DNA from: JBCBGF01 sp038526915 | GTDB taxonomy: Bacteria; Pseudomonadota; Alphaproteobacteria; Rhodobacterales; Rhodobacteraceae | Length of the DNA: 64,000 bases | Assembly: GCA_038526915.1 (NCBI GenBank) | Contig: JBCBGF010000002.1 | Location: forward strand, 124,001-188,000 | Direction of reading: 5' to 3' | Shown here: piece by piece, positions 1 through 8,501 of the stretch | Layout of the letters: every line of letters begins with the position of its first letter | Position numbering within the stretch: position 1 is the first letter of the stretch | Notes under the pieces: model-generated | Told to the model about the DNA's origin: nothing | Seen by the model: only the letters and a program-made list of their open reading frames with translations | The model's database searches: none | Made by a program: the position numbers and the translations under genes

Positions 1-437
1 CCGCAAAGACGGCGACCACGGGTGGATGCGCCATGGCGATAACCGAAGGCAGCCGAAATCACCCCCTGCGCGGCTTGCGCGACGGCGCCGCGGCGACCTG
101 GTTCCGCCCGGAAACCGATCCTCAGGCAGCCCGCAAACGCTGGATCGCCGCAATGAAGCCTCGCGGCGAGATTGCGGTGGATGCGGGCGCCGCGCGTGCG
201 CTGGCCCAGGGGAAATCACTTTTGCCCGCAGGCGTCATATCCGTGTCCGGTGCCTTCGGTCGCGGCGACCCGGTCGTCATCCAGGGGCCAGACGCGGCCC
301 GTTTGGGCCTGGGCCTTTGCCGCTACACCGCCACGGAAGCCAAGAAGATCGCAGGCCACCAATCGGGCGAGATCGAAACGCTACTCGGCTATCCGGGCCG
401 CGCGGCTCTTATCCATCGCGACGACATGGTTCTCTAA
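1..437 (+). CDS. proB: Glutamate 5-kinase, C-terminal part (cut by window edge)
   Basis: First enzyme of proline synthesis; phosphorylates L-glutamate. The reading frame is open from base 3, so the gene begins outside the window. The first visible residues (ATTGGCAMAITEGS) match the end of the glutamate kinase domain, where glycines and the TEG segment help bind substrate. The remaining ~110 residues form a PUA domain (GEIAVDAGAARAL, then LLPAGVISVSGAFGRGD), present in bacterial ProB of the long form. proA follows 62 bases downstream on the same strand, the usual proBA order, so the two are probably co-transcribed. Identification is firm; only the N-terminal two-thirds cannot be checked. Confidence 0.93.
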   Translation, partial: AKTATTGGCAMAITEGSRNHPLRGLRDGAAATWFRPETDPQAARKRWIAAMKPRGEIAVDAGAARALAQGKSLLPAGVISVSGAFGRGDPVVIQGPDAARLGLGLCRYTATEAKKIAGHQSGEIETLLGYPGRAALIHRDDMVL

Positions 438-499
438 CCCTTCTTCTTGGTATAAATACGCATTCCGCGCCCCTGCATCCCGCGAAAGGTCTGCCTCTG

Positions 500-1765
500 A
501 TGAATGACATGACGAATATCCCCGCCTTGATGGCTGAGATCGGCGAAAACGCGCGTCGGGCTGCCGCTGAGCTCGCCTTTGCCAGTGCGGAACGCAAACA
601 CGCCGCGCTCATCGGCGCGGCAGAAGCGGTCTGGGCGCGACGGGCCGATATCCTGAAGGCCAACGCCAAGGATATGGCCTATGGCACCGAAAAGGGGCTG
701 TCTGGGGCGATGCTCGACCGGCTGATGCTGGATGAGGACCGCATTCGGAGCATGGTCGATGGCTTGCGTGCCGTGGCCGAGCAACCCGACCCGGTGGGTG
801 AGGTGATTGCCGAATGGGATATGCCCAGCGGGCTGCATATCCGACGGGTGCGCACGCCCCTGGGGGTGGTCGGCGTGATCTATGAAAGCCGCCCGAACGT
901 AACGGCGGATGCTGGTGCGCTGTGCCTGAAGGCCGGGAATGCCGTGATCCTGCGCGGCGGGTCTGAGAGCTTTCATAGCTCTGGCATGATCCATGCGTGC
1001 CTGGTGGATGGGCTGAAATCAGCCAATCTGCCGGGCAACGCGATCCAGCGCGTTCCCACACGGGATCGGGCGGCGGTGCAGGCCATGCTGACCATGACCG
1101 ATGCGATCGACGTGATCGTGCCGCGGGGGGGCAAGGGGCTGGTTGGTCTGGTCCAGCGTGAAGCGCGGGTGCCGGTCTTTGCCCATCTGGAAGGGATCGT
1201 TCACATCTATATCGACGCGAGCGCGGACCCTGTGAAGGCGCTGGACGTGGTCCTGAACGCCAAGACGCGGCGGACGGGGATTTGTGGGGCTGCCGAATGC
1301 CTGCTGATCCACCGCGATGTGGTCGATACGATCGGCCAAGGCGTGATCCGCACGTTGGTCGATGCCGGTGTCGAGGTACGCGCAGATGCGGCTTTGTCCG
1401 CGATCGAGGGGACGATACTTGCGACGGAGGCGGATTGGGGCTGCGAGTACCTTGACATGAAGATTGCTGCAAAAGCCGTGGATAATATTGATGAAGCGAT
1501 TGCGCACATCCGGCAATTCGGGTCCAGCCATACCGACTGTATTTTGACCGAGGACGATGCGGCTGCCGATCAATTCTTCACCCAACTCGACAGCGCGATC
1601 CTGATGCGCAACGCCTCGACCCAGTTTGCCGACGGTGGGGAGTTCGGGATGGGGGCCGAGATTGGCATTGCTACGGGCAAGATGCACGCGCGTGGGCCGG
1701 TGGGTGCGACACAGCTGACGAGTTTCAAGTACCTCGTCGAAGGCGATGGGGCTACACGCCCCTAA
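500..1765 (+). CDS. proA: Glutamate-5-semialdehyde dehydrogenase (gamma-glutamyl phosphate reductase)
   Basis: NADPH-dependent reduction of glutamyl 5-phosphate, second step of proline synthesis, cytoplasmic. The 421-residue product has the normal family length. It shows the aldehyde-dehydrogenase-like core, including VGVIYESRPNVTADA and the catalytic cysteine in TRRTGICGAAECLL, and ends with the conserved EFGMGAEIGIATGKMHARGPVG stretch (shown here as key residues EFGMG and HARGPVG). I chose the ATG at 500 because an AAAGG ribosome-binding site lies about 10 bases upstream and because the open frame further upstream only overlaps proB. Second gene of the proB-proA unit; it converges on chpT 22 bases downstream. 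Confidence 0.97.
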   Translation: MNDMTNIPALMAEIGENARRAAAELAFASAERKHAALIGAAEAVWARRADILKANAKDMAYGTEKGLSGAMLDRLMLDEDRIRSMVDGLRAVAEQPDPVGEVIAEWDMPSGLHIRRVRTPLGVVGVIYESRPNVTADAGALCLKAGNAVILRGGSESFHSSGMIHACLVDGLKSANLPGNAIQRVPTRDRAAVQAMLTMTDAIDVIVPRGGKGLVGLVQREARVPVFAHLEGIVHIYIDASADPVKALDVVLNAKTRRTGICGAAECLLIHRDVVDTIGQGVIRTLVDAGVEVRADAALSAIEGTILATEADWGCEYLDMKIAAKAVDNIDEAIAHIRQFGSSHTDCILTEDDAAADQFFTQLDSAILMRNASTQFADGGEFGMGAEIGIATGKMHARGPVGATQLTSFKYLVEGDGATRP

Positions 1766-1787
1766 CGGGTGCAGGGAACAGTTTGGT

Positions 1788-2381
1788 TCAGAACCGCGCG
1801 ACGATCTCGTGATCGCCGATCTCAGTCACCAGCGTGCGGTCGGCCGCGCGTGCGGCGGGCGCGACGAGTGGAAAGTGGACATCGGAAGGGTTGACCTCGG
1901 CGATCCCCTCAGGTGCCACGACCAAGGACCAAAGCGCAGGATCCACATTCAATCGATCCGCCGACCCCCGGACCGTCCATTCGAGATTAGACGCAGAGAC
2001 AGACACGCGCCCCCCGCGCGGCATGGCGGATTCCAGGCACTGGATGACCAATAGCGCCAGTTTGACCATCGGGCGGGACAAATCGCCCTTGGGGCGCCAG
2101 TCATACCGCACGCGCCCGGTCCGGGACAGATCGTCCAGCACATTGGTCACCTCAGACGATCCAATGGTCTGGCCTTCGGTCGCCGCACCAAACGCGATCC
2201 GGAAGAAGCGAATGCGGGAATTGGCGTTCTCAACGCTTTGCGTGATCAGGTCCAACTCAGGCGACTGGGGCATCCCCGACATCGCCAAAAGCTCGATCCC
2301 GTTGCCGATCGCGCCAAGTGGGCTTATCAGGTCATGGCAAATGCGCGATCCCAAGAGCGCGCTGAGATCCCGCGAGCTCAT
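1788..2381 (-). CDS. chpT: Histidine phosphotransferase of the CckA-ChpT-CtrA relay
   Basis: 197-residue protein resembling ChpT, which carries phosphate from the hybrid kinase CckA to the response regulators CtrA and CpdR in alphaproteobacteria. The N-terminal segment SRICHDLISPLGAIGNGIEL is a DHp-like helix whose His16 is the expected phospho-accepting residue. The rest forms a degenerate kinase-ATPase-like fold without clear ATP-binding N and G boxes, as in ChpT. Its target ctrA (55770-56483) and CtrA's inhibitor sciP lie in the same window, although about 54 kb away. It is divergent from the DUF3553 gene with only 27 bases between start codons, so promoters must overlap. The function is family-based inference. 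Confidence 0.85.
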   Translation of the reverse strand: MSSRDLSALLGSRICHDLISPLGAIGNGIELLAMSGMPQSPELDLITQSVENANSRIRFFRIAFGAATEGQTIGSSEVTNVLDDLSRTGRVRYDWRPKGDLSRPMVKLALLVIQCLESAMPRGGRVSVSASNLEWTVRGSADRLNVDPALWSLVVAPEGIAEVNPSDVHFPLVAPAARAADRTLVTEIGDHEIVARF

Positions 2382-2408
2382 AGCCCGACACCGATTTTGG
2401 AGGCGCTT

Positions 2409-2654
2409 TTGTCAGATCTGTCATCCCTGCTGGAGCCTGGAATGTTGGTGCGCCATCCTGATGAGCCAGACTGGGGCCTTGGGCAGGTCCAGTCGAATAT
2501 CGGTGGCAAGGTGACCGTGAATTTTGAGAATGAAGGCAAGGTCGTCATCGATAGCACCCATATTGATCTGACGCTGGTCTTTGAGACACGAGCCACAACC
2601 CTTAATATTTGGTTTACCAAGATTTGCAACTTTAACGGGATTCATGGCCCGTGA
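2409..2654 (+). CDS. DUF3553 small protein
   Basis: 81-residue protein with one DUF3553 domain: a short beta-rich module starting at EPGMLVRHPDEPDWGLGQVQS and running through KVTVNFENEGKVVI. Such modules resemble the small beta-barrel domains at the C-terminus of some helicases, but no activity is known for stand-alone copies. I place the start at TTG 2409 because GGAGG at 2399-2403 lies five bases upstream and the resulting N-terminus (SDLSSLLEPGM) fits the family; an ATG at 2442 would delete the first conserved residues. It is divergently arranged with chpT, a neighbour arrangement worth checking for conservation. The last ~20 residues look unconserved. Confidence 0.75.
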   Translation: MSDLSSLLEPGMLVRHPDEPDWGLGQVQSNIGGKVTVNFENEGKVVIDSTHIDLTLVFETRATTLNIWFTKICNFNGIHGP

Positions 2655-2707
2655 TCTGTGCCCAATCGGTTGCATCGCTGTGGTGGCGGCCTTAGAACCC
2701 GTCCACC

Positions 2708-3493
2708 GTGGATGATCCGGGTTTCCCGCAATTGGCTCAGCCGTCCTTTACCTTGCGCCTTGCCCGCACGCCCCAGGATATCGCGGCGGCCGCCCGCCTG
2801 CGGTATGAGGTGTTCGTGGCCGAGCTTGGGGGCGACGGGCCATTGGTTGATCACGACACCCGGCAGGAGCGCGACCGGTTCGATCCTTTTTTCGACCATA
2901 TGATCCTGTGTGACGAGGCGCGCGGCGCCGAGGATCAGGTGATCGGTGTCTACCGCCTGATGCGGCAGGAACAGGCCGCCGCTGCGGGGCAGTTTTACTC
3001 CGAAGACGAATACGATCTGACGCTGTTGCGCGACAGCGGGCGCCCGCTTTTGGAGCTTGGCCGGTCTTGCCTGCATCGTGACTATCGCGGTGGCACGGCC
3101 ATGATGCATCTCTGGCAAGGGCTTGCGGCGTATGTGGAGGATCACGGCATCGAGATCCTCTTTGGCGTCGCCAGCTTCCATGGGACCGATGTTGCGCCCT
3201 TGGCCGCGCCGCTGTCACTCTTGCACCACCGCCACCTTGCGCCACCGCCCTTACGGGTGCGCGCGGTCGAGGGCCATTTTCAGCGCATGGATCTGATGCC
3301 CGAGGCGCAGATCGACCGCGCCGCCGCGATGCGGGCGGTTCCCGCGCTGATCAAAGCTTATCTTAGGCTTGGGGGCACCGTGGGGGAGGGGGCGTTTGTG
3401 GACCACCCCTTTAACACGACCGATGTGTGCCTGGTGATGGATACCTGCGCCATCAACGACAAGATGCGCGCGCTCTACACCCGGCCTGTGTGA
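2708..3493 (+). CDS. olsB: L-ornithine N-alpha-acyltransferase (OlsB-like)
   Basis: Transfers a 3-hydroxyacyl group from acyl carrier protein to ornithine, giving the lyso-ornithine lipid. 261 residues, GNAT fold, with the family's opening TPQDIAAAARLRYEVFVAELGG (key residues RLRYEVF) and the conserved ELGRSCLHRDYRGG segment. It is followed immediately by olsA; its TGA stop overlaps the ATG of olsA by one base (TGATG), so the pair is translationally coupled. The start at GTG 2708 has no strong ribosome-binding site and is the least certain part. Ornithine lipids are phosphorus-free membrane lipids common in marine Rhodobacteraceae. Confidence 0.9.
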   Translation: MDDPGFPQLAQPSFTLRLARTPQDIAAAARLRYEVFVAELGGDGPLVDHDTRQERDRFDPFFDHMILCDEARGAEDQVIGVYRLMRQEQAAAAGQFYSEDEYDLTLLRDSGRPLLELGRSCLHRDYRGGTAMMHLWQGLAAYVEDHGIEILFGVASFHGTDVAPLAAPLSLLHHRHLAPPPLRVRAVEGHFQRMDLMPEAQIDRAAAMRAVPALIKAYLRLGGTVGEGAFVDHPFNTTDVCLVMDTCAINDKMRALYTRPV

Positions 3494-4329
3494 TGGCCGA
3501 CGACTGGCTAACGGCGCCGTTGCCCGTGCCTGAACGGATGGGGATTGGCGGATGGCTGCGCGTTGTATTGCGCGGCGTCCCCCTCGCGCTGGTTGTTTTC
3601 GGGGGATTGCTAGTATTGCTGCTGATCCGCCTCGTGGAACGGCCCGTCAATGGCGTCTCGCGTCCCTGGACCCCGTGGATTACCCAGGGCGTCTGTCGGG
3701 CTGCCTTCGCCATTCTGGGAATTGCACACTATACACGCGGCACGCGCATGGCCGAGCCTGGCGCGGTGGTGGCCAACCATGGCTCGTGGCTCGATATCTT
3801 TGCGCTGAACGCGCGCAAGCGTGTCTACTTCGTCTCAAAAGCCGAGGTTGCGCGCTGGCCCGGTATCGGATGGCTGGCGCGGGCGACGGGCACCGTGTTC
3901 ATCACCCGCGTCGCGCGCGAGGCCAAAGTGCAACGCGATGTGTTTGAACGCCGGTTAAAGGCGGGGCACAAGCTGCTGTTCTTCCCCGAAGGCACCTCAT
4001 CGGACAGTCAGCGTGTTTTGCCATTTAAATCAACGCTTTTTGCGGCGTTCTTCTCACATGAGTTGCGCGATTTGATGTCTGTCCAGCCGGTCACCGTCAT
4101 CTATCACGCGCCCGATGGGGCCGATCCTCGGTTCTACGGTTGGTGGGGCGACATGGGGTTTGCGGGCCACCTAGCGCATATCCTTGGGGCCGCGAAGCAA
4201 GGCCGGGTTGAAGTGATCTACCACACGCCCGCTCGCGTGAGTGCTTTTTCGGATCGCAAAGCCCTTGCCCGCCATTGCGAAGCGGTGGTGCGGCAAGGGT
4301 TTGAAGAGGCGCTGTCTCAGCGCGGGTAA
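3493..4329 (+). CDS. olsA: Lyso-ornithine lipid O-acyltransferase (PlsC family)
   Basis: Second step of ornithine-lipid synthesis: O-acylation of lyso-ornithine lipid. The 278-residue product has one N-terminal membrane segment (about residues 23-50, VVLRGVPLALVVFGGLL region) and then a PlsC acyltransferase domain with the NHGSWLD motif (the HX4D catalytic pair) and the FPEGTSS block that binds the acceptor phosphate or headgroup. The start ATG at 3493 overlaps the stop of olsB, which supports coupled translation. It converges on thiE with ten bases between stop codons. It could be annotated as 1-acylglycerol-3-phosphate acyltransferase if context were ignored; olsB next door favours OlsA. 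Confidence 0.9.
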   Translation: MADDWLTAPLPVPERMGIGGWLRVVLRGVPLALVVFGGLLVLLLIRLVERPVNGVSRPWTPWITQGVCRAAFAILGIAHYTRGTRMAEPGAVVANHGSWLDIFALNARKRVYFVSKAEVARWPGIGWLARATGTVFITRVAREAKVQRDVFERRLKAGHKLLFFPEGTSSDSQRVLPFKSTLFAAFFSHELRDLMSVQPVTVIYHAPDGADPRFYGWWGDMGFAGHLAHILGAAKQGRVEVIYHTPARVSAFSDRKALARHCEAVVRQGFEEALSQRG

Positions 4330-4339
4330 CGCACCGATC

Positions 4340-4969
4340 TCAGGCCGGTACGGCCATGGCAGCCTTCAGTTCGGCCAGTGCCGCGGCTGCATCGGCAGTG
4401 TTCCAGATCTCTTCGCCCACGGCCAGAAAGTCTGTGACAGGGTACAACGCCTGCACAGCCTGCGCGGTCACGGCCCCTTCGGCCACCACGGGCAGTTCGA
4501 TCATCTCGGACCACCAGGAGAAGAGATCGGTGTCGGCCACGTCGCCCTGTCCCAAAGCGCTTCCTGTGACGGGGCCGAAACTCACGTAATCCGCGCCCGC
4601 TTCCCCCGCGGTCATGCCATCGTGGCGTGAGACGCCGCAGAACGCGCCGACGATTGCGTCGGCACCAAGCGCCTTGCGCACTTTGCGCACCGATCGCGCG
4701 CCGTCGGTCAGGTGGACCCCATCCAGCCCCAGCCGTTCGACGAGGCCCACATGCGCTTCGATCACCAAGGCGACCTCCGCGGCATGACACACCTCGCGCA
4801 CCGCATCGGCGGCGCGGGCAATCCGGTCTTCGTCCCGCGTGGCGAGGGCCAGGCGCACGCAGGCCACCTCATGCGCGTCCAGCACATCGTCCAGCCGCGC
4901 GGGGAAGGCCGACAGTTCGAAATCAGGCGGCGTGACGAGGTAGATCTGTGGCGTGTCGGGGGCGGCCAT
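4340..4969 (-). CDS. thiE: Thiamine phosphate synthase (ThiE-like)
   Basis: 209-residue TIM-barrel protein of the ThiE/TenI group. ThiE joins HMP pyrophosphate to thiazole phosphate to give thiamine monophosphate. Visible features are YLVTPPDFE at the N-terminus, LDGVHLTDGARSVRKVRKAL, and DYVSFGPVTGSA, the region that binds phosphate. The usual DGVHLGQ signature is altered to DGVHLTDG, so TenI-like or diverged activity cannot be excluded. No other thiamine gene is nearby and no THI-box riboswitch was recognised in the 129-base divergent gap to trmJ. The ATG at 4969 has an AGGAGCC-like site (reading AAAAGGAGCCGG) just upstream. Confidence 0.78.
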   Translation of the reverse strand: MAAPDTPQIYLVTPPDFELSAFPARLDDVLDAHEVACVRLALATRDEDRIARAADAVREVCHAAEVALVIEAHVGLVERLGLDGVHLTDGARSVRKVRKALGADAIVGAFCGVSRHDGMTAGEAGADYVSFGPVTGSALGQGDVADTDLFSWWSEMIELPVVAEGAVTAQAVQALYPVTDFLAVGEEIWNTADAAAALAELKAAMAVPA

Positions 4970-5098
4970 TTCCGGCTCCTTTTCAGGGTGTTGGGGTGTC
5001 TTAGCGCCGATGCCGCCGGTTGGCTATGCTCACCTCGTTCGAACCGCGTCCTGGGGGTCTTGCAAGGCCCCAAGTCGCAGCGTACCACACCGCCCAAC

Positions 5099-5833
5099 AT
5101 GGCAGAGCCTGAATTCATTCTTGTGCGCCCGCAGATGGGCGAAAACATCGGTGCTGCGGCGCGTGCGATGTGGAATTTCAGGCTGCAACGCATGGCGATC
5201 GTCGATCCGCGGGACGGTTGGCCGAACCAGAAGGCGGTCGCCATGGCCAGCGGGGCGGGGCGGCTGCTGGACGAGGCGCGGATCACCCAGACCGTACCCG
5301 AGGCATTGGGCGACGCCGCGTTTGTCTTTGCGACCACGGCCCGCCAGCGCGACCTGACGAAGCCCGTGTTCACGCCCGAGGCCGCGATGGCAAAGGCGCG
5401 TGATCTGATCGCTTCCGGCACGCCGGTTGCCGTGCTGTTCGGGCCGGAACGAGCGGGGTTGGAGAACGAGGATATCGCGCGGGCCAATGCAATCATCTCT
5501 GTCCCGGTGAACCCGGACTTTCCATCCTTGAACCTCGCGCAATGCGTGTTGCTCACCGGGTATGAATGGCGGCGCGCGTCTGAGGACACGGGCAGCGAAA
5601 CCGTGGAAATGGCCGGGACAGAGTGGGCGAGCGCGATCGAGGTCGAAAAGCTGGCCGAGCACTATGAAGAGCGTCTGGAGACGGCGGGGTTCTTCTTTCC
5701 CGAAACCAAGGCGGAGGGCATGAAGATCACCCTGCGCAACCTCTGGAGCCGGATGCCGTTAACCCGCGCGGATGTGCAAATCCTGCACGGGATCCTGCGT
5801 CAAATGGTGCGCTGGAAGGAGCGGGGCGGGTGA
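5099..5833 (+). CDS. trmJ: tRNA/rRNA 2'-O-methyltransferase (TrmJ-like, SpoU/TrmH superfamily)
   Basis: 244-residue SPOUT-fold RNA methyltransferase. TrmJ methylates the 2'-hydroxyl of tRNA position 32 using S-adenosylmethionine. Key features are ILVRPQMGENIGAAARAM (substrate/fold motif 1), VAVLFGPERAGLENED (motif 2, AdoMet knot) and PVNPDFPSLNLAQCVLL (motif 3 with the conserved S-L-N-L). The C-terminal ~70 residues form the helical extension seen in TrmJ. I start at ATG 5099; the longer open frame upstream is antisense to thiE and lacks conservation. No strong ribosome-binding site is visible. ctaA follows 48 bases downstream on the same strand. Confidence 0.88.
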   Translation: MAEPEFILVRPQMGENIGAAARAMWNFRLQRMAIVDPRDGWPNQKAVAMASGAGRLLDEARITQTVPEALGDAAFVFATTARQRDLTKPVFTPEAAMAKARDLIASGTPVAVLFGPERAGLENEDIARANAIISVPVNPDFPSLNLAQCVLLTGYEWRRASEDTGSETVEMAGTEWASAIEVEKLAEHYEERLETAGFFFPETKAEGMKITLRNLWSRMPLTRADVQILHGILRQMVRWKERGG

Positions 5834-5881
5834 CTGGACGGCCCCAGATGCGCGACATAGGTTGCGCCGCAGGAGGCACGA

Positions 5882-7024
5882 ATGAGCGGTAAACGCAGCA
5901 TTTTTGAAGAGGTCGCGGCGGACGCACCAGCGAGCGCACCCGCGCCATCAGGAGGCTTGATCGACACCGGGCGCAGCGGCGCACGGGGGGCAATCCGCAT
6001 CTGGCTGATGGCCCTGTTTGCATTGGTGGTCATCATGATCGCCGTGGGCGGTTTGACCCGTCTCACCGATTCCGGGCTGTCCATCACCGAATGGGCACCC
6101 ATCAGCGGGGCGGTCCCGCCGCTCAGCGCTGAAGATTGGGAGGCGGAGTTTGACCTCTACCGACAGATCCCGGAATACCAACTCCAGAACCGCGGGATGA
6201 GTCTTGAGGAATTCAAGGTCATCTATTGGTGGGAATGGGGCCACCGGCAGCTTGGACGGGTGATCGGACTGGTCTGGGCGGCTGGTTTTTTCTGGTTCCT
6301 GCTACGACGCAAGATCCCGGCGGGCTGGACGCCGCGTCTGCTGGGCCTTGGTTTGCTCGGCGGCCTGCAAGGGGCCATTGGCTGGTGGATGGTGGCATCT
6401 GGTTTGACCGGCACGATGCTTGATGTGGCCAGTTATCGTCTCGCGATCCATCTCGGGCTGGCGTTCGTGATCCTGGGCCTGATTGCGTGGTATGTCCTGC
6501 TCCTTGGCCGCACGGATGCGGCGCTGCTGCAGGCGCGCCGTGGACGCGAGGGGCGGCTTTTCAGCATGTCCACGGGCCTTATGCACTTTGCAATGTTGCA
6601 GATCCTGATCGGTGCGCTGGTGGCCGGGATCGACGCGGGGCGCAGCTACACGGATTGGCCATTGATGGCCGGGCAGTTCATCCCACCGGGTATTTTTGCG
6701 TTTGAACCGATCTGGCGGAACTTCTTTGAGAACAGCGCTTTGGTGCAGTTCATGCATCGGATGTCTGGATACCTACTGTTTGTGTTCACGATCATCGTGT
6801 GGATGCGGGCGCGCAAGTCGCCGAACACGGCCACCCGGCTTGCCTTCAATGCCGTCTTGGCGATGATGTTTCTTCAGACTGTCCTGGGTATCGTCACCGT
6901 GATCTACGTCGCCCCGTGGCACATCGCGATTGTCCATCAGTTCGGGGCGGTGGTCTTGTGGGTCTTGATCCTGCGCGCGCGATATCTCGCCCAGTACCCG
7001 CTTGCCCAATCCGTGAGAGGTTAA
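5882..7024 (+). CDS. ctaA: Heme A synthase
   Basis: Oxidises the C8 methyl group of heme O to give heme A for cytochrome aa3 oxidase; integral to the inner membrane. The 380-residue protein has about eight hydrophobic segments, beginning with IWLMALFALVVIMIAVGGL, followed by the family motif GGLTRLTDSGLSITEWAPISG (key residues TRLTDSGLSITEW). The histidines in WWEWGHRQLGR and FMHRMSGYLL and those later in IAIVHQFGAV are the expected heme ligands. An AGGAGG ribosome-binding site five bases before ATG 5882 fixes the start. It is not accompanied by cox genes here. The carboxypeptidase gene starts three bases after its stop. Confidence 0.96.
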   Translation: MSGKRSIFEEVAADAPASAPAPSGGLIDTGRSGARGAIRIWLMALFALVVIMIAVGGLTRLTDSGLSITEWAPISGAVPPLSAEDWEAEFDLYRQIPEYQLQNRGMSLEEFKVIYWWEWGHRQLGRVIGLVWAAGFFWFLLRRKIPAGWTPRLLGLGLLGGLQGAIGWWMVASGLTGTMLDVASYRLAIHLGLAFVILGLIAWYVLLLGRTDAALLQARRGREGRLFSMSTGLMHFAMLQILIGALVAGIDAGRSYTDWPLMAGQFIPPGIFAFEPIWRNFFENSALVQFMHRMSGYLLFVFTIIVWMRARKSPNTATRLAFNAVLAMMFLQTVLGIVTVIYVAPWHIAIVHQFGAVVLWVLILRARYLAQYPLAQSVRG

Positions 7025-7027
7025 TCG

Positions 7028-8500
7028 ATGACTGCTTTTGACGACCTGATGGCATTTCAACGCGAGACTGAGGCCTTGGGCCAGATTGCGGGGCGTTTGG
7101 GTTGGGATCAGGAAACGATGATGCCGCGTGGCGCCGCCGAGCAGCGCGGCGAAGAGATGGCGGCAATCGAAGGCGTCTTGCACGCCCGCCGCACCGACCC
7201 GCGCGTGGGTGAATGGCTGGCCGCGGCGGAGCCGACAGATGAGGTGGCCACAGCCCAGGTGCGCGAGATCCGCCGCAGTTATGAGCGCAACACCAAGGTG
7301 CCCGCAGCGCTCGCTAGCGAGATTGCGCGTGTTACCAGCGTGGCCCAGGGCATCTGGGCTGAGGCGCGCGCGGCAGAAGACTGGGAGACCTTCCAACCCG
7401 TTCTGGAAAACGTTGTGCGCCTGCGGCGTGAGGAAGGGGCGGCACTGGCCTATGGCGGCGATATCTATGATGCGCTGCTGCAGGACTATGAGCCCGGCAC
7501 ACCAGCGGCTGACATCGAAGAGATGTTCAACGCCCTTCGCCCCGGTCTTGTCGCATTGCGAGAACGTATCCTAGGCGCGGAGTTTACGCCCAAACCGCTC
7601 GATGCCGAATTTGCCGAAGACGGGCAGCTTGCGCTGTCGGAAGAACTGGCCCGCGCCTTTGGCTATGACACCGCCCATGGCCGGATCGACAAGGCCGTTC
7701 ACCCGTTTTCCTCCGGCTCAGGCCTCGACGTGCGGATCACCACGCGCACTGCGCCGCGCGATCCGTTCAACTGCTTCTACTCCACCATTCATGAGGTCGG
7801 TCACGCAGCCTATGAGCAGGGCATCGACCGCGCCTATCTGCTGACCCCGCTCGGGCAAGGCGTGTCAATGGGCGTCCATGAAAGCCAGAGCCGGATCTAT
7901 GAGAACCAACTGGGCCGGTCACGCGCCTTTACCGGGTTCCTTCATGCCCGCATGACCGCCATTTTCGGCGATTTCGACATGCCGGACCCGGAGGAGTTTT
8001 ATGGTGCAGTCAACCGCGTGGCCCCTGGGTACATCCGGACGGAGGCGGATGAAGTTCACTATAACTTACACATCCTGATGCGCTTCGATCTGGAACGTGC
8101 GCTGATGGCCGGGGATCTGGCCGTGGGCGATCTGCCGGGGGCTTGGAACGAGCGTTTCCTGGCCGATTTCGGGGTAGCTGTGGATCGCCCGTCGAACGGG
8201 TGTCTGCAAGATGTCCATTGGTCTGTCGGCCTGTTTGGCTACTTCCCCACATATACCCTCGGCAATGTCTATGCCGGATGCCTGCACGCAGCGCTTCGCC
8301 GGGACATGCCGCATCTCGATGCCGAACTGGCAGAAGGGCACACGGCCTCCGCAACCGACTGGCTGCGGGATAACCTGCAGCGGCACGGCGGGCTTTACCC
8401 CCCGCGCGAGGTTATGACCCGTGCGACAGGGGCCGAGCCAGACGTAGCCCCGCTACTGGCGTACTTGGACGCGAAGTTTTCGGATCTCTATAGGCTCTAG
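7028..8500 (+). CDS. M32 family metallo-carboxypeptidase (Taq type)
   Basis: 490-residue M32 carboxypeptidase, a cytoplasmic zinc (or cobalt) enzyme that removes C-terminal residues from peptides. The metal-binding motif HEVGH is at residues 255-259 inside STIHEVGHAAYEQG, and the family-specific HESQSR follows about 20 residues later, with the third metal ligand region after it. Length is normal for the family. It begins three bases after the ctaA stop and so is probably in the trmJ-ctaA transcript. Its stop codon is one base away from that of the transglutaminase gene on the other strand. No signal peptide is visible. Confidence 0.95.
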   Translation: MTAFDDLMAFQRETEALGQIAGRLGWDQETMMPRGAAEQRGEEMAAIEGVLHARRTDPRVGEWLAAAEPTDEVATAQVREIRRSYERNTKVPAALASEIARVTSVAQGIWAEARAAEDWETFQPVLENVVRLRREEGAALAYGGDIYDALLQDYEPGTPAADIEEMFNALRPGLVALRERILGAEFTPKPLDAEFAEDGQLALSEELARAFGYDTAHGRIDKAVHPFSSGSGLDVRITTRTAPRDPFNCFYSTIHEVGHAAYEQGIDRAYLLTPLGQGVSMGVHESQSRIYENQLGRSRAFTGFLHARMTAIFGDFDMPDPEEFYGAVNRVAPGYIRTEADEVHYNLHILMRFDLERALMAGDLAVGDLPGAWNERFLADFGVAVDRPSNGCLQDVHWSVGLFGYFPTYTLGNVYAGCLHAALRRDMPHLDAELAEGHTASATDWLRDNLQRHGGLYPPREVMTRATGAEPDVAPLLAYLDAKFSDLYRL

Positions 8501-8501
8501 C

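Noticed and set aside
609..1472. Long reverse open frame antisense to proA
   Set aside because: Product is rich in Arg, Pro and Ser, as expected for a frame opposite a GC-rich gene; proA on the other strand is certain.
5030..5060. GTTCGAACC, resembling a tRNA T-loop
   Set aside because: No acceptor stem, anticodon arm or D-arm can be formed around it; it lies in the thiE-trmJ promoter region.
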